Positions 35,982 to 45,100 of a stretch of 64,000 nt of DNA are shown here, one piece after another. Each line of letters begins with the position of its first letter. Position 1 is the first letter of the stretch. The position numbers and the translations under genes are program-made. The notes under the pieces were generated by a model. That model did not search any database and was not told where the DNA came from. It saw nothing but the letters and a program-made list of their open reading frames with translations. The DNA is taken from NCBI GenBank assembly GCA_913057825.1, contig CAJXOW010000003.1:23573-87572 (forward strand), in the 5' to 3' direction. This DNA comes from an uncultured Balneolaceae bacterium. Lineage in GTDB: Bacteria; Bacteroidota; Rhodothermia; Balneolales; Balneolaceae.

Positions 35982-36371
35982 ATGATACGAACTCTTTCCA
36001 TATTGAAACCACGGGTTATGCTTTCTGTCCTATGCATACCCCTCCTTATTGCCGGCTGTGACAATAAGGAAAAGCCGGAAAACCTTATTGATGAGGAGAC
36101 CTATATTGAATTAATTGCTGAACTGCAGGTAGCAGAGTCCGCCCTGGAAGTATCCTCAGATTCTTTAAACGCAAAACAATTGATTCAGCGGGTAATGGAC
36201 CGTCACGAGGTTACCTATCGCCAATTCATTGACAGCCACAAATACTACAGCAAGGACTTCCAGGCACAGCAAAAAAGAATTCAAAAAGCTCTGGATATTT
36301 TGCAACAGAAACGAGCCAACCTAACGCGATCCGATACCACAAAAAGTCGCAACATCATGAATCGGCAATAG
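35982..36371 (+). CDS. DUF4296-domain lipoprotein
   Basis: A 129-residue protein with signal peptide and lipobox IAGC (Cys near residue 26). The mature part is helical: EETYIELIAELQVAESAL, then FIDSHKYYSKDFQAQQKRIQKALDILQQ, which matches the DUF4296 layout common in Bacteroidota. Function unknown. Convergent with recQ, with only 9 bases between stops. Confidence 0.82.
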   Translation: MIRTLSILKPRVMLSVLCIPLLIAGCDNKEKPENLIDEETYIELIAELQVAESALEVSSDSLNAKQLIQRVMDRHEVTYRQFIDSHKYYSKDFQAQQKRIQKALDILQQKRANLTRSDTTKSRNIMNRQ

Positions 36372-36380
36372 ATAATACCT

Positions 36381-38327
36381 CTATCTATCGTCCGACTCTA
36401 TCCAGTAATAGCGATAGGGATCCTCAATTTTATTGACAATTTTGCCTTCATCCGACAAATAATTAATAGCTTCACGTAAACGGCCGACATCCCATTCGGT
36501 TTCGTCTTTAAGCTCGTTGAGGCTCCGGGGTTCACGATTCAAAATCTGCTTCAGAGCCTTGATATCCGACCGTTGCAGCTTTACCTGCAAGCTTTTTTTA
36601 TCGCTGCAATTATCACAATTATCGCAATGCAGCGGCACCTCCCGTTCTCCAAAATATTTGCGGATAAAGCGACTTCTACAACTCAGAGTCTCGACATATG
36701 CCTCCATATAGTCCAACTTCCGGAACAGCATATTTCTGAAATTCTCAAGCCGATCCTTTCTTACCGGCACCTCGCGCGAACGGGGTTCATTGAGCATAAC
36801 CAGGGGATGCTCTCCTAAAAATTCATATTGGAGGAATTGCTCTTTGTTCAATATCTCCAATCCCTTGATGATGCTATGCTCGGATCGTTCAAGTTTCTCT
36901 TCCAGATAATCGACTTCCAGGTGACGCAAATGGTAAAATGACTGCCATCCATAGAGCCGGGCCAGTCGATCCACAAACTCCGCTTTCTCCCGATTCGACA
37001 TCGCTTCAAGCTTTTCTTCCAGGTAATCCCGCTCAATCGTAAAATGCACGCCTATCTGGGCTTCATAGCCGGTGATGTACTGAATCACATCAAACTGATC
37101 CATCAACTTAAGTGCTCGACGAATTTTAGAGCTGCCCAGTTGTGCACGCTTGGCTAGTTGGTCGATCGAAACCGGACGAGCTTGTTCCATTTCAGATCCC
37201 GCGGCCAACTCCATCGAATCGCACAATGCATCATACACTTTTTGGAGTTCCTCTCGAGTGGGATAAGAACGCTGAATGCGCTGGCGACCTATCGTAAAGT
37301 CCGACTGCTGATACAGCAAAATGGGATAGCTTTGCTCTCCGTCCCGTCCGGCACGTCCGGCTTCCTGATAGTAGGCTTCCAGCGAATAAGGTACATGGTA
37401 GTGCACCACAAAACGACAGTCTTCCTTGTCGATGCCCATCCCGAATGCACTGGTCGCCACTACAAGCGGCAACTCGCCGTCAATCCAGGCTTCCTGAATC
37501 TCTTCCCGCTCTTCCCCGTCGATGCCGGCATGGTAAGCTCGTGCCTGTATTCCCCTGCGCGAAATCAACTCGGCCAGCCGCTCACAGTTTTTTCGGGTCC
37601 CCCCGTAAATAAGACCAATACCTTCCGCCTTGTTCAGAATATTGAACAGCTTACGATCCTTGGCCTCGGTCTGGATTACCCACCACTTTAGATTGGGACG
37701 CTCAAATCCCAGTGATATCACTTCGGGCTGCTCAAATCCAAGATTGGCAAGAATATCTTGACGGACTTCCGGGGTGGCCGTCGCCGTCAAGGCAACCCAT
37801 CGAATCGGCTCGGAAATGACTTCTTCCATCGATGTTCGAATTTCGCGGTAAACAGGACGAAAGTCGTGCCCCCACTCGGATATGCAGTGGGCCTCATCCA
37901 CCGCCACCATCTCAATGGGGATTCGGGGGGCCTCGGCTTGCCAAAGTTCCGATTTAAGCCGTTCGGGGGCACAGTAGATCAACTTATACATGCCATTTCG
38001 AGCATTCACCAGGCGCTGCTCAACTTCATATCGGGAGATATTACTGTTAATAAAAGTAGCCGAGATGCCCCGCCGGTTCAGTTGCATCACCTGGTCCTGC
38101 ATCAAAGCAACAAGGGGAGAAATGACAACAGTTACACCGGAGAAAACACTGGCAGGCACCTGGTAGCAAAGCGACTTTCCACCACCGGTCGGAAACAAAA
38201 CGAGGGTATCTTTTTTTTCTATGACCGATCGAATGGCCTCTTCCTGACCGGCACGAAACGACGGATACCCCCAGTAATGGGATAAGTTACGGCGAGCTTT
38301 ATCCATTAAATCGTCAACCTGGGCCAT
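36381..38327 (-). CDS. recQ: RecQ-type ATP-dependent DNA helicase
   Basis: A 648-residue superfamily 2 helicase. Motif I is FPTGGGKSLCYQVP near residue 46, motif II AVDEAHCISEWGHDFRP near residue 140, TATATPEVR motif III and YYQEAGRAGRDG motif VI. A zinc-binding RecQ-C region reads CRSRFIRKYFGE ... CDNCDNCSD, with winged-helix-like sequence around it and a C-terminal module (LNELKDETEWDVGRLREAI). No clear HRDC domain. It unwinds DNA at forks and recombination intermediates. Bacteroidota often carry several RecQ paralogues, so the symbol denotes family. Confidence 0.9.
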   Translation of the reverse strand: MAQVDDLMDKARRNLSHYWGYPSFRAGQEEAIRSVIEKKDTLVLFPTGGGKSLCYQVPASVFSGVTVVISPLVALMQDQVMQLNRRGISATFINSNISRYEVEQRLVNARNGMYKLIYCAPERLKSELWQAEAPRIPIEMVAVDEAHCISEWGHDFRPVYREIRTSMEEVISEPIRWVALTATATPEVRQDILANLGFEQPEVISLGFERPNLKWWVIQTEAKDRKLFNILNKAEGIGLIYGGTRKNCERLAELISRRGIQARAYHAGIDGEEREEIQEAWIDGELPLVVATSAFGMGIDKEDCRFVVHYHVPYSLEAYYQEAGRAGRDGEQSYPILLYQQSDFTIGRQRIQRSYPTREELQKVYDALCDSMELAAGSEMEQARPVSIDQLAKRAQLGSSKIRRALKLMDQFDVIQYITGYEAQIGVHFTIERDYLEEKLEAMSNREKAEFVDRLARLYGWQSFYHLRHLEVDYLEEKLERSEHSIIKGLEILNKEQFLQYEFLGEHPLVMLNEPRSREVPVRKDRLENFRNMLFRKLDYMEAYVETLSCRSRFIRKYFGEREVPLHCDNCDNCSDKKSLQVKLQRSDIKALKQILNREPRSLNELKDETEWDVGRLREAINYLSDEGKIVNKIEDPYRYYWIESDDR

Positions 38328-38350
38328 GGCGACTGGTGAAAGTTATAAAT

Positions 38351-38386
38351 AAAAAAGGCGCATATCTTACAGAGACATACGCCTTA
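38351..38386 (-). terminator. Terminator after sdhCAB
   Basis: On the minus strand AAGGCG(TAT) pairs with (ATA..)CGCCTT around a loop of about 12 bases, followed by TTTTTTATTT. It lies about 55 bases past the sdhB stop and before recQ. Confidence 0.7.
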
Positions 38387-38440
38387 TAAAACTTACAAAA
38401 ATAAAATATAAAAGATTGAAGACGACGTTCGCGCGGAGTG

Positions 38441-39199
38441 TCAGGACTCGGTCACCGCCCTCATATACTCTTTTCTCATTCGAGCAATGGCCGAAATGGA
38501 GATGCCCACCGGACATACCGCCTCACATTCCGCATGATTGGAACAATCACCAAATCCTTCTTTTTCCATCTGTTCCACCATACGCACGGCCCGCTCTTTT
38601 CGTTCATGCTTGCCTTGGGGAAGAAGCGACAAGTGGGATATTTTCGCACCGGTAAACAGTGACGCAGACGAATTGGGACAAGCCGCAACACATGCCCCGC
38701 AACCGATACAGGTAGCGTAGTCAAACGCTTTGTCAGCATCTTCTTTGTCGACCGCAATCGTATTTGCCTCTGGAGCCGACCCGGTTTTCGTTGAGATATA
38801 CCCGCCGGCTGCCATAATCCGGTCAAATGCCGATCGATCTACTACCAGGTCTTTTATTACCGGAAAGGCCGCCGCTCGCCAGGGTTCAATGACAATCTCC
38901 TGACCATCCTCAAACTCCCTCATGTAAAGCTCGCATACCGGTGTTTCCTCTTTGGGCCCATGTGCAATACCATTCACTACAAGCGAACAGGCACCACAAA
39001 TTCCTTCACGACAATCGTAATCAAACTCAACCGGTTCGTCCCCGTTCTTGATTAACTTCTCGTTTAATAGGTCAAGCATTTCCAGGAACGACATATCCTC
39101 ACTTACCCCTTCCATATGATACTCCTGGAAGGCTCCCTGCGAGTCGCCGTCTTCCTGTTTCCAGATCTTGAGATCAAACTGCATATTGTCGTTGCTCAT
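38441..39199 (-). CDS. sdhB: Succinate dehydrogenase/fumarate reductase iron-sulfur subunit
   Basis: A 252-residue electron-transfer subunit of complex II. DCREGICGACSLVVNG holds ligands of the [2Fe-2S] cluster with the later ETPVCEL. CIGCGACVAACPNSSA and CSNHAECEAVCPVGIS bind the [4Fe-4S] and [3Fe-4S] clusters. The protein links the SdhA flavin to the membrane quinone site. It follows sdhA by 29 bases in the operon order C-A-B typical of B-type enzymes. Confidence 0.95.
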   Translation of the reverse strand: MSNDNMQFDLKIWKQEDGDSQGAFQEYHMEGVSEDMSFLEMLDLLNEKLIKNGDEPVEFDYDCREGICGACSLVVNGIAHGPKEETPVCELYMREFEDGQEIVIEPWRAAAFPVIKDLVVDRSAFDRIMAAGGYISTKTGSAPEANTIAVDKEDADKAFDYATCIGCGACVAACPNSSASLFTGAKISHLSLLPQGKHERKERAVRMVEQMEKEGFGDCSNHAECEAVCPVGISISAIARMRKEYMRAVTES

Positions 39200-39228
39200 A
39201 CGAGATAGTCAAATGATTAAGATTGAAA

Positions 39229-41148
39229 TTACTTGTAACTGCGCTGCTTCAATTCTACAAATTCAAATTCAAGATTTTCTTTGTGCAGCTCATGCTGGAT
39301 TTCACCGTTCAATCCCTGATATTCAAAAGCGGCCACATAGGAAAATTCCTCATCATTCCGCAAGGCTTCTCCTTCCTCGGTTTGATACTCCTCCCGGAAG
39401 TGACATCCGGCCGATTCTTCCCGGTGCAGGGCGTCTTTAGCCATTAACTCACCCAATTCGAGAAAGTCGGCCACCCGTCCGGCAAACTCCAAATATTTGT
39501 TGTAATTGGCCGACTCTCCGGGAACTCTTACCCGCTCCCAGAATTCATCTCTAAGCTCCTGAATCTCCTTGATGGCTTCCTTGAGTCCTTCCTCATCACG
39601 GGAGATGCCGACTTTGTCCCACATTATTTTTCCAAGCTCCTGGTGAAACTCAACGACCGTTTTATCACCTTCTACATTGAGCAGTTTGTCGATATGCTCC
39701 TGGGCATAATTCTCGGCTTCTTCAAAGGCCTCTTCATTGCCTTCCACCTGGTCAAGATCCTCTCCGCCCAGGTAATCGCCAAGGGTATATGGAATGACAA
39801 AGTAGCCATCGGCCAGCCCCTGCATAAGCGCTGAAGCCCCAAGACGGTTACCGCCGTGATCGGAGAAATTGGCTTCACCAAGGACAAACAAGCCCGGGAT
39901 GTTGCTCATCAGGTTATAATCGACCCAGAGCCCGCCCATCGTGTAGTGCACAGCGGGAAATATGCGCATAGGGCGTTCATAGGGATTCTCATCCGTGATC
40001 TTGTGATACATCTCAAACAAATTGCCATACTTCTCTTCAATATAATCACGTCCCCGACGCTCGATCGCATCCGCAAAGTCCAGGTACACCGCCTTACCGG
40101 TTTCACCGACACCGCGCCCTTCGTCGGTTACATACTTGGCATTCCGGGAAGCGACGTCACGAGGCACAAGATTACCGAAACTGGGATATTTGCGCTCCAG
40201 GTAATAATCCCGTTCCTCTTCCGGTATGTCATTGGGATGCCGTTCATCGTTTTTATCCTTTGGCACCCACACGCGTCCGTCGTTACGCAGACTTTCACTC
40301 ATAAGCGTCAACTTCGACTGATAATCACCTGACTGCGGTATGCAGGTTGGGTGAATCTGAACATAACAGGGATTGGCAAAATAGGCTCCCCGTTTGTGGC
40401 AACGCCAAGCGGCTGTCACATTGGAATTTTTGGCATTCGTGGAGAGATAATAAGCGTTACCGTATCCGCCGGTGCAAAGCAGCACCGCATCGGCCGTATG
40501 ACGACGAATTTCGCCGCTGACCAGGTCACGGGTTACAATACCACGGGCTTTTCCATTGTGCACCACCAGGTCCAGCATTTCGTGGCGGGGGTAATAATCG
40601 ATTTTGCCGCTGTCGATCTCCTTCATAAAGGCCTGATAAGCACCCAGAAGCAACTGCTGTCCGGTTTGACCACGAGCGTAAAACGTTCGAGACACCTGCG
40701 CTCCGCCAAAAGACCGATTAGCCAGCAACCCGCCATATTCCCGGGCAAACGGAACGCCCTGGGCTACCGCTTGATCTATAATTTCATTGGAGATCTCGGC
40801 CAACCGATACACATTGGATTCGCGCGAACGGTAATCGCCGCCTTTGATGGTATCGTAAAACAAGCGCCAGATCGTATCACCGTCATTGGGATAGTTCTTG
40901 GCTGCATTAATACCGCCCTGGGCAGCAATACTGTGTGCCCGGCGGGCCGAATCCTGGATACAGAAACTTTGCACGTTGTATCCCAGCTCGGCCAGGCTGG
41001 CGGCAGCAGAAGCCCCGGCCAACCCGGTTCCCACAACGATGACATTATACAATCGCTTGTTGTTGGGAGCCACCAGGTTGATATCATTCAACCGTTTGGT
41101 CCACTTTTCCTTCAGATCACCTTCGGGTACATTGGAAGCTAAACTCAT
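39229..41148 (-). CDS. sdhA: Succinate dehydrogenase/fumarate reductase flavoprotein subunit
   Basis: A 639-residue catalytic subunit. [20 protein letters not shown] near residue 40 binds [24 protein letters not shown] carries the histidine that links FAD covalently, [14 protein letters not shown] and [13 protein letters not shown] follow, and [21 protein letters not shown] is the C-terminal FAD contact. It oxidises succinate to fumarate at the cytoplasmic face. Length matches the B-type (Bacteroidota/Bacillus-like) enzyme. Confidence 0.95.
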   Translation of the reverse strand: MSLASNVPEGDLKEKWTKRLNDINLVAPNNKRLYNVIVVGTGLAGASAAASLAELGYNVQSFCIQDSARRAHSIAAQGGINAAKNYPNDGDTIWRLFYDTIKGGDYRSRESNVYRLAEISNEIIDQAVAQGVPFAREYGGLLANRSFGGAQVSRTFYARGQTGQQLLLGAYQAFMKEIDSGKIDYYPRHEMLDLVVHNGKARGIVTRDLVSGEIRRHTADAVLLCTGGYGNAYYLSTNAKNSNVTAAWRCHKRGAYFANPCYVQIHPTCIPQSGDYQSKLTLMSESLRNDGRVWVPKDKNDERHPNDIPEEERDYYLERKYPSFGNLVPRDVASRNAKYVTDEGRGVGETGKAVYLDFADAIERRGRDYIEEKYGNLFEMYHKITDENPYERPMRIFPAVHYTMGGLWVDYNLMSNIPGLFVLGEANFSDHGGNRLGASALMQGLADGYFVIPYTLGDYLGGEDLDQVEGNEEAFEEAENYAQEHIDKLLNVEGDKTVVEFHQELGKIMWDKVGISRDEEGLKEAIKEIQELRDEFWERVRVPGESANYNKYLEFAGRVADFLELGELMAKDALHREESAGCHFREEYQTEEGEALRNDEEFSYVAAFEYQGLNGEIQHELHKENLEFEFVELKQRSYK

Positions 41149-41208
41149 AATAGTGTAATCGATTCAACTAGTGTTGATAATTGATGACATTAATGTCGTG
41201 ATGCCGTG

Positions 41209-41910
41209 TTACGAGGCAATCAATGCGCCGGTTCCGCCCGTAGCATAGATATAGAGAGGAATAAACAGGAAGCCGACTGCCATCAGCACAGCAAAAATAG
41301 TTCCCACGGTATACACCACCGCCGAGGTTTTAGTCCCTCCTTTCATAGTAAGTGAGGTAAATGCACTCCAAGCCCCGTGACGCAGATGAAAACCAAGTAG
41401 AATCATGACCACGATATAATAAATCACATACCACGGATTCTGGAAAGTATTGATGACCAGCGCTTTCAAGTCCTTCATCTGGGTGCCGTCAACAGTAATC
41501 ATCTGGGTATCCCCGTATTTAAAAGTCGCCACATGGGTTACTGTGAAAATCAACAGAATTATTCCTGTAAAAATCATGGACCGGGAACTAAAAGTTTGCT
41601 TACTGGGATCGCCCATCGAACTATACTTTTCATATCCGACGGGACGTCTTTTTCGCTTTCTAAGCCAGATCGCAACGCCGATATAAGCGTGGACTAAAAA
41701 AACGAGGACCAATCCAATTTCAAACAGGTACAGGAAAATCCCCATGCTTTCAAGGGTATGACTGTAAATATTAAATGCCTGTTCAGAACCAAATAGCGTC
41801 AGATTACCGATAAGATGAAAAATAATGAAAATACCGAGTAGAATCCCGGTAATCCCCGATAGAATTTTGCGTCCCACCTGGGATCTGGCTGCGTCAACGA
41901 GTGATGGCAT
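41209..41910 (-). CDS. sdhC: Succinate dehydrogenase cytochrome b subunit (b558 type)
   Basis: A 233-residue membrane anchor with five hydrophobic segments, starting KILSGITGILLGIFIIFHLIGNL. Histidines in IFHLIGN, IYSHTLE, FLVHAYIG, VTHVA and GFHLRHGAWSAF are candidate ligands of two b hemes, as in the single-subunit B-type anchors that reduce menaquinone. It is first in the operon, and ubiE/menG at 53.5 kb fits a menaquinone pool. Confidence 0.92.
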   Translation of the reverse strand: MPSLVDAARSQVGRKILSGITGILLGIFIIFHLIGNLTLFGSEQAFNIYSHTLESMGIFLYLFEIGLVLVFLVHAYIGVAIWLRKRKRRPVGYEKYSSMGDPSKQTFSSRSMIFTGIILLIFTVTHVATFKYGDTQMITVDGTQMKDLKALVINTFQNPWYVIYYIVVMILLGFHLRHGAWSAFTSLTMKGGTKTSAVVYTVGTIFAVLMAVGFLFIPLYIYATGGTGALIAS

Positions 41911-42018
41911 AACTGCGAAATGAATGCTTTTGATTAATAATTGAAAGATCGAATGAATCTCGGACTCGATTACATGGCAATCATCAAAGCCCTGTTTACT
42001 CGATCTCTGTTATATTCT

Positions 42019-42047
42019 TTATCTTACATATCGACCCGCATTGTCAA
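42019..42047 (-). promoter_or_regulatory. Candidate promoter for sdhCAB
   Basis: On the minus strand TTGACA (42042-42047) and AGATAA (42019-42024) are 17 bases apart, about 110 bases before the sdhC start. The -35 is perfect, the -10 weak. Confidence 0.4.
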
Positions 42048-42160
42048 AGTTCAACTGAATGGAAAATGTAAGCTTTTACATAAAAAGGCAACGATAAATA
42101 AGCATTCGACCTCTTAATTCTATTATATAGATTCAATCCAAATTATATAAGTCACCAAAA

Positions 42161-42191
42161 CCCGGGCGGCAGCTCCTTATTCGCAAACTTT
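42161..42191. repeat. Fragment of hairpin element family A
   Basis: CCCGGGCGGCAGCTCC-TTATTCGC-AAACTTT is a left half-copy of the element (GC stem, loop strand, inner stem) with no matching right half. It lies about 12 bases before complete copy 7. Confidence 0.65.
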
Positions 42192-42202
42192 ACGAGGTCT
42201 TT

Positions 42203-42355
42203 GAAAAACCGGGCGGCGGTTCCTCGTTCAAAAGTTTTTCTCTTTTTCAGTTCGTTTAAATATCTGCAAACCATGATAAATGTCTATCAATTTTAATATA
42301 TTTGTCATCTATTTACCGAGAAACTTAATACTTCGGAACCGCCGCCCGGTTTTTC
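42203..42355. repeat. Hairpin element family A, copy 7
   Basis: Outer arms GAAAAACCGGGCGGCGGTTCC and complement, loop pair TCGTTCAA / AATACTTC, inner AAGTTTTTC / GAAACTT. Nearly identical to copy 5 along its full length including the spacer. It lies between divergent sdhC and the yigZ-like gene; the 470-base gap 41911-42380 otherwise holds only the sdh promoter region. Confidence 0.9.
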
Positions 42356-42380
42356 AATGTACGTTAAATAACATGTCCTG

Positions 42381-42998
42381 ATGCGAATGCCTGCCGCTGA
42401 AAACAAACAGTCTTATCGAATTAAAGGCTCAAAATTTTATGGGTACCTTAAACCTTGCGTTTCGGTATCCAATTTTGAATCGCAACTCGATTCCATACGA
42501 TCGGAGTATCCCGATGCTACGCATCACTGTTATGCATATCGTATTAACCCGGTTAGATTGAAGGAATTTGACCAGGATGATGGGGAACCCGGTGGAACAG
42601 CCGGCAAACCGATTTTGAATAAAATGCGTTCGGCGGAGCTGGTCAATGCCACCCTGGTTGTGGTACGGTATTTTGGCGGAACAAAACTGGGAATATCCGG
42701 ACTCATCGAAGCCTATGGACATACCGCGGAGCTTTGTATTCAATCTGCCAAACTGCAGCAAATCCGACTTATTAAGAAATTCCAAATTACGTATCCTTAC
42801 CCGGAACAAAATATCATCGAAAAACTTCGAAACCGATGGAAGTTGGTCGAAGTCGACGCCACCTATCTGGAAAAAGCCACTCTCACCCTCGGATGTCCTG
42901 TCGACCAGGCCGACGCTTTCGAATCCGAACTCAAACAACAAACCGCCTGGCGCGAGTTTGATTATAGAGTGATGGGAAAAGATTTTTGTGAGAATTAG
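42381..42998 (+). CDS. YigZ/IMPACT-family protein
   Basis: A 205-residue cytosolic protein. KGSKFYGYLKPC, DATHHCYAYRI, DDGEPGGTAGKPIL and VVVRYFGGTKLGISGLIEAYG are the IMPACT/UPF0029 N-terminal signature, followed by the ferredoxin-like second domain (KFQITYPYPEQNIIEKL). Mammalian IMPACT acts in translation control; the bacterial role is not settled. First gene of a plus-strand series that runs to coaBC. Confidence 0.9.
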   Translation: MRMPAAENKQSYRIKGSKFYGYLKPCVSVSNFESQLDSIRSEYPDATHHCYAYRINPVRLKEFDQDDGEPGGTAGKPILNKMRSAELVNATLVVVRYFGGTKLGISGLIEAYGHTAELCIQSAKLQQIRLIKKFQITYPYPEQNIIEKLRNRWKLVEVDATYLEKATLTLGCPVDQADAFESELKQQTAWREFDYRVMGKDFCEN

Positions 42999-43095
42999 AA
43001 ATTCCCGATCGGCAGGGAGGGACAAGTTGCATAGAACGGATATTTAACAGAAATTAAATGTCTCAAATCCAGGTATCAATGCTAATAATCATGCT

Positions 43096-43644
43096 ATGAA
43101 AATATACACCAAAAAGGGCGACCGCGGACAGACCTCTTTATTCGGCGGACAACGGGTTTCCAAGGCCTCGTGCCGCATTGACACCTATGGGACGGTAGAC
43201 GAACTGAATTCCCTGCTAGGAGTGGTTCGCAGTTATGATGTATCGCCCCTCATCGATGAACTGCTGCACAAAGTGCAGAAGCAGCTTTTCATTCTGGGAG
43301 CTGATCTTGCAACTCCCTTTGAGAAAGAAAAATCGGTCCCCCGTATCTCCCAGAAGGAGGTAGCCTCCCTGGAAACGGCCATAGACGAAATGCAGGAGGA
43401 ACTTCCCGATCTCAAGAATTTTATCCTCCCGGGGGGATCCACGCCCGGCGCCAACTTACACCTGGCCCGAACCATTTGTCGCCGTGCCGAACGCAAATGC
43501 GTTCACTGTAAGGAGGAAGCCCTCTTTTCGGAACATACCATCACCTACCTGAACCGTTTGTCCGACCTGCTATTTGTGGCCGCCCGCTACGAAAATTATC
43601 AACGCGGCAATCAGGAAGAAGCCTGGAAGGGACCGCAAAAATAA
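43096..43644 (+). CDS. Cob(I)yrinic acid a,c-diamide adenosyltransferase (PduO type)
   Basis: A 182-residue corrinoid adenosyltransferase. MKIYTKKGDRGQTSLFGGQRVSK is the ATP-binding opening, YGTVDELNSLLGVVRS and ILPGGSTPGANLHLARTICRRAER are the two other family blocks, and LNRLSDLLFVAARYEN ends it. It adenosylates cob(I)alamin with ATP to make coenzyme B12, implying a B12-dependent enzyme elsewhere. Only 41 bases before glmM. Confidence 0.92.
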   Translation: MKIYTKKGDRGQTSLFGGQRVSKASCRIDTYGTVDELNSLLGVVRSYDVSPLIDELLHKVQKQLFILGADLATPFEKEKSVPRISQKEVASLETAIDEMQEELPDLKNFILPGGSTPGANLHLARTICRRAERKCVHCKEEALFSEHTITYLNRLSDLLFVAARYENYQRGNQEEAWKGPQK

Positions 43645-43685
43645 TTCACTTGACATTATTGAACTAATAAAATTATTGAATTTAT

Positions 43686-45029
43686 ATGGCGTTAATGACT
43701 TCAATTTCCGGAATTCGAGGTATTTTTGGCACCGACCTCACTCCCGAAAACATTACTCGATTTACAGAAGCCTACGGTAATGTTGTTGGACCGGGAACTA
43801 TCGTGGTCGGCCGAGATACCCGGGTTACCGGGCAAATTTGCGAGGATATCATCTGTGCGACCCTGCAAAGTGTGGGATGTGACGTCATCAAGGCAGGTGT
43901 CGTACCCACCCCTACCGTCGAGATGGGTGTCCTTAAACATAAAGCCGACGGAGGTATCATTATCTCTGCCAGCCATAACCCGGCTGAATGGAATGCATTG
44001 AAGCTGCTCAACGAAAAGGGGGAATTTCTAAACGAAGAACGGGGACAGGAAGTTCTGGATCGAGCGAATGCCGATGAGCGATCATATGTAGCCTACGATC
44101 AGATTGGATCTGTCGTTGAGGATACCCATCTGCTGGATTACCATATTGAACAGATTTTGGAGTTGCCCTATATCGATGTCGAGCTCATCCAACAGGCTGA
44201 TTTTTCCATTACGGTTGATGCCGTCAATGGTGCCGGCGGTATTGCGGTTCCCGCCCTTCTACAGAGACTGGGTATAGAACAGGTTCACCAGATGAATTGT
44301 GAACCATCAGGGCTCTTCGCCCACGAACCTGAGCCCAAGGCCGGCAATCTTGATGAAATCAGTGAATGGATGCGCAAACACCACTACGACCTGGGTATCG
44401 TCACGGATCCGGATGCCGACCGGTTGGCAATGGTAACGGAAACAGGCGAACTATTTGGAGAAGAGTATACCCAGGCAGCGGCTTTTGATTTTATGATGGA
44501 TAAAAACCCGGGGCCGGGCGTAACAAACCTCTCTTCTTCCCGCGTAGTTGATGATATAGCCCAACGCCATCATCAGGTTTGTCACCGATCCGCCGTGGGA
44601 GAAATCAATGTGGTGAACCTGATGAAAGAGAAAAAAGCAGTGATTGGCGGGGAGGGCAATGGAGGCGTAATAAATCCGGATTTGCACTATGGCAGGGACG
44701 CCCTGGCCGGTATCGCCATGATATTACAGCTCCTGGCTGAAAGAAATCTATCGGCCTCCGAGTACCGGGAGCAATTACCCGACTATACTATCGTCAAAAA
44801 CAAGATCGATCTGGAAAACGTGGACGGCGATGCAATTTTGTCAAAAGCAAAAGAAATATATGCCTCTCATGACCCGAATACAGTTGACGGGGTTAAAATT
44901 GATTTCGTGGAGGGGTGGGTACACCTCCGCAAATCCAATACCGAGCCGATAATCCGGGTCTACGCCGAATCCACATCACGGGAAAAAGCCAATAAACTGG
45001 CTGAACAGGTCATGAAGGAAGTACACTGA
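43686..45029 (+). CDS. glmM: Phosphoglucosamine mutase (phosphohexomutase family)
   Basis: A 447-residue alpha-D-phosphohexomutase. SISGIRGIFGTDLTPENI opens it, IISASHNPAEWNALKLLN holds the active-site phosphoserine near residue 98, VTDPDADRLAMV the metal loop, IGGEGNGGVI the sugar loop and RKSNTEPIIRVYAES the phosphate loop. These fit the GlmM branch of Bacteroidota, which supplies glucosamine-1-phosphate for peptidoglycan. A phosphomannomutase role cannot be excluded from motifs alone. Confidence 0.87.
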   Translation: MALMTSISGIRGIFGTDLTPENITRFTEAYGNVVGPGTIVVGRDTRVTGQICEDIICATLQSVGCDVIKAGVVPTPTVEMGVLKHKADGGIIISASHNPAEWNALKLLNEKGEFLNEERGQEVLDRANADERSYVAYDQIGSVVEDTHLLDYHIEQILELPYIDVELIQQADFSITVDAVNGAGGIAVPALLQRLGIEQVHQMNCEPSGLFAHEPEPKAGNLDEISEWMRKHHYDLGIVTDPDADRLAMVTETGELFGEEYTQAAAFDFMMDKNPGPGVTNLSSSRVVDDIAQRHHQVCHRSAVGEINVVNLMKEKKAVIGGEGNGGVINPDLHYGRDALAGIAMILQLLAERNLSASEYREQLPDYTIVKNKIDLENVDGDAILSKAKEIYASHDPNTVDGVKIDFVEGWVHLRKSNTEPIIRVYAESTSREKANKLAEQVMKEVH

Positions 45030-45100
45030 CTTTTTCAACAGATCATTCAAGCCCCGTACCGAATTCCATTAATTATTAACTAAAGAAGACCTTCAATTTT

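Noticed and set aside
3643..42355. Insertion sequences with transposase
   Set aside because: No copy of the hairpin family contains a transposase or a conserved open frame; at most they are non-autonomous.
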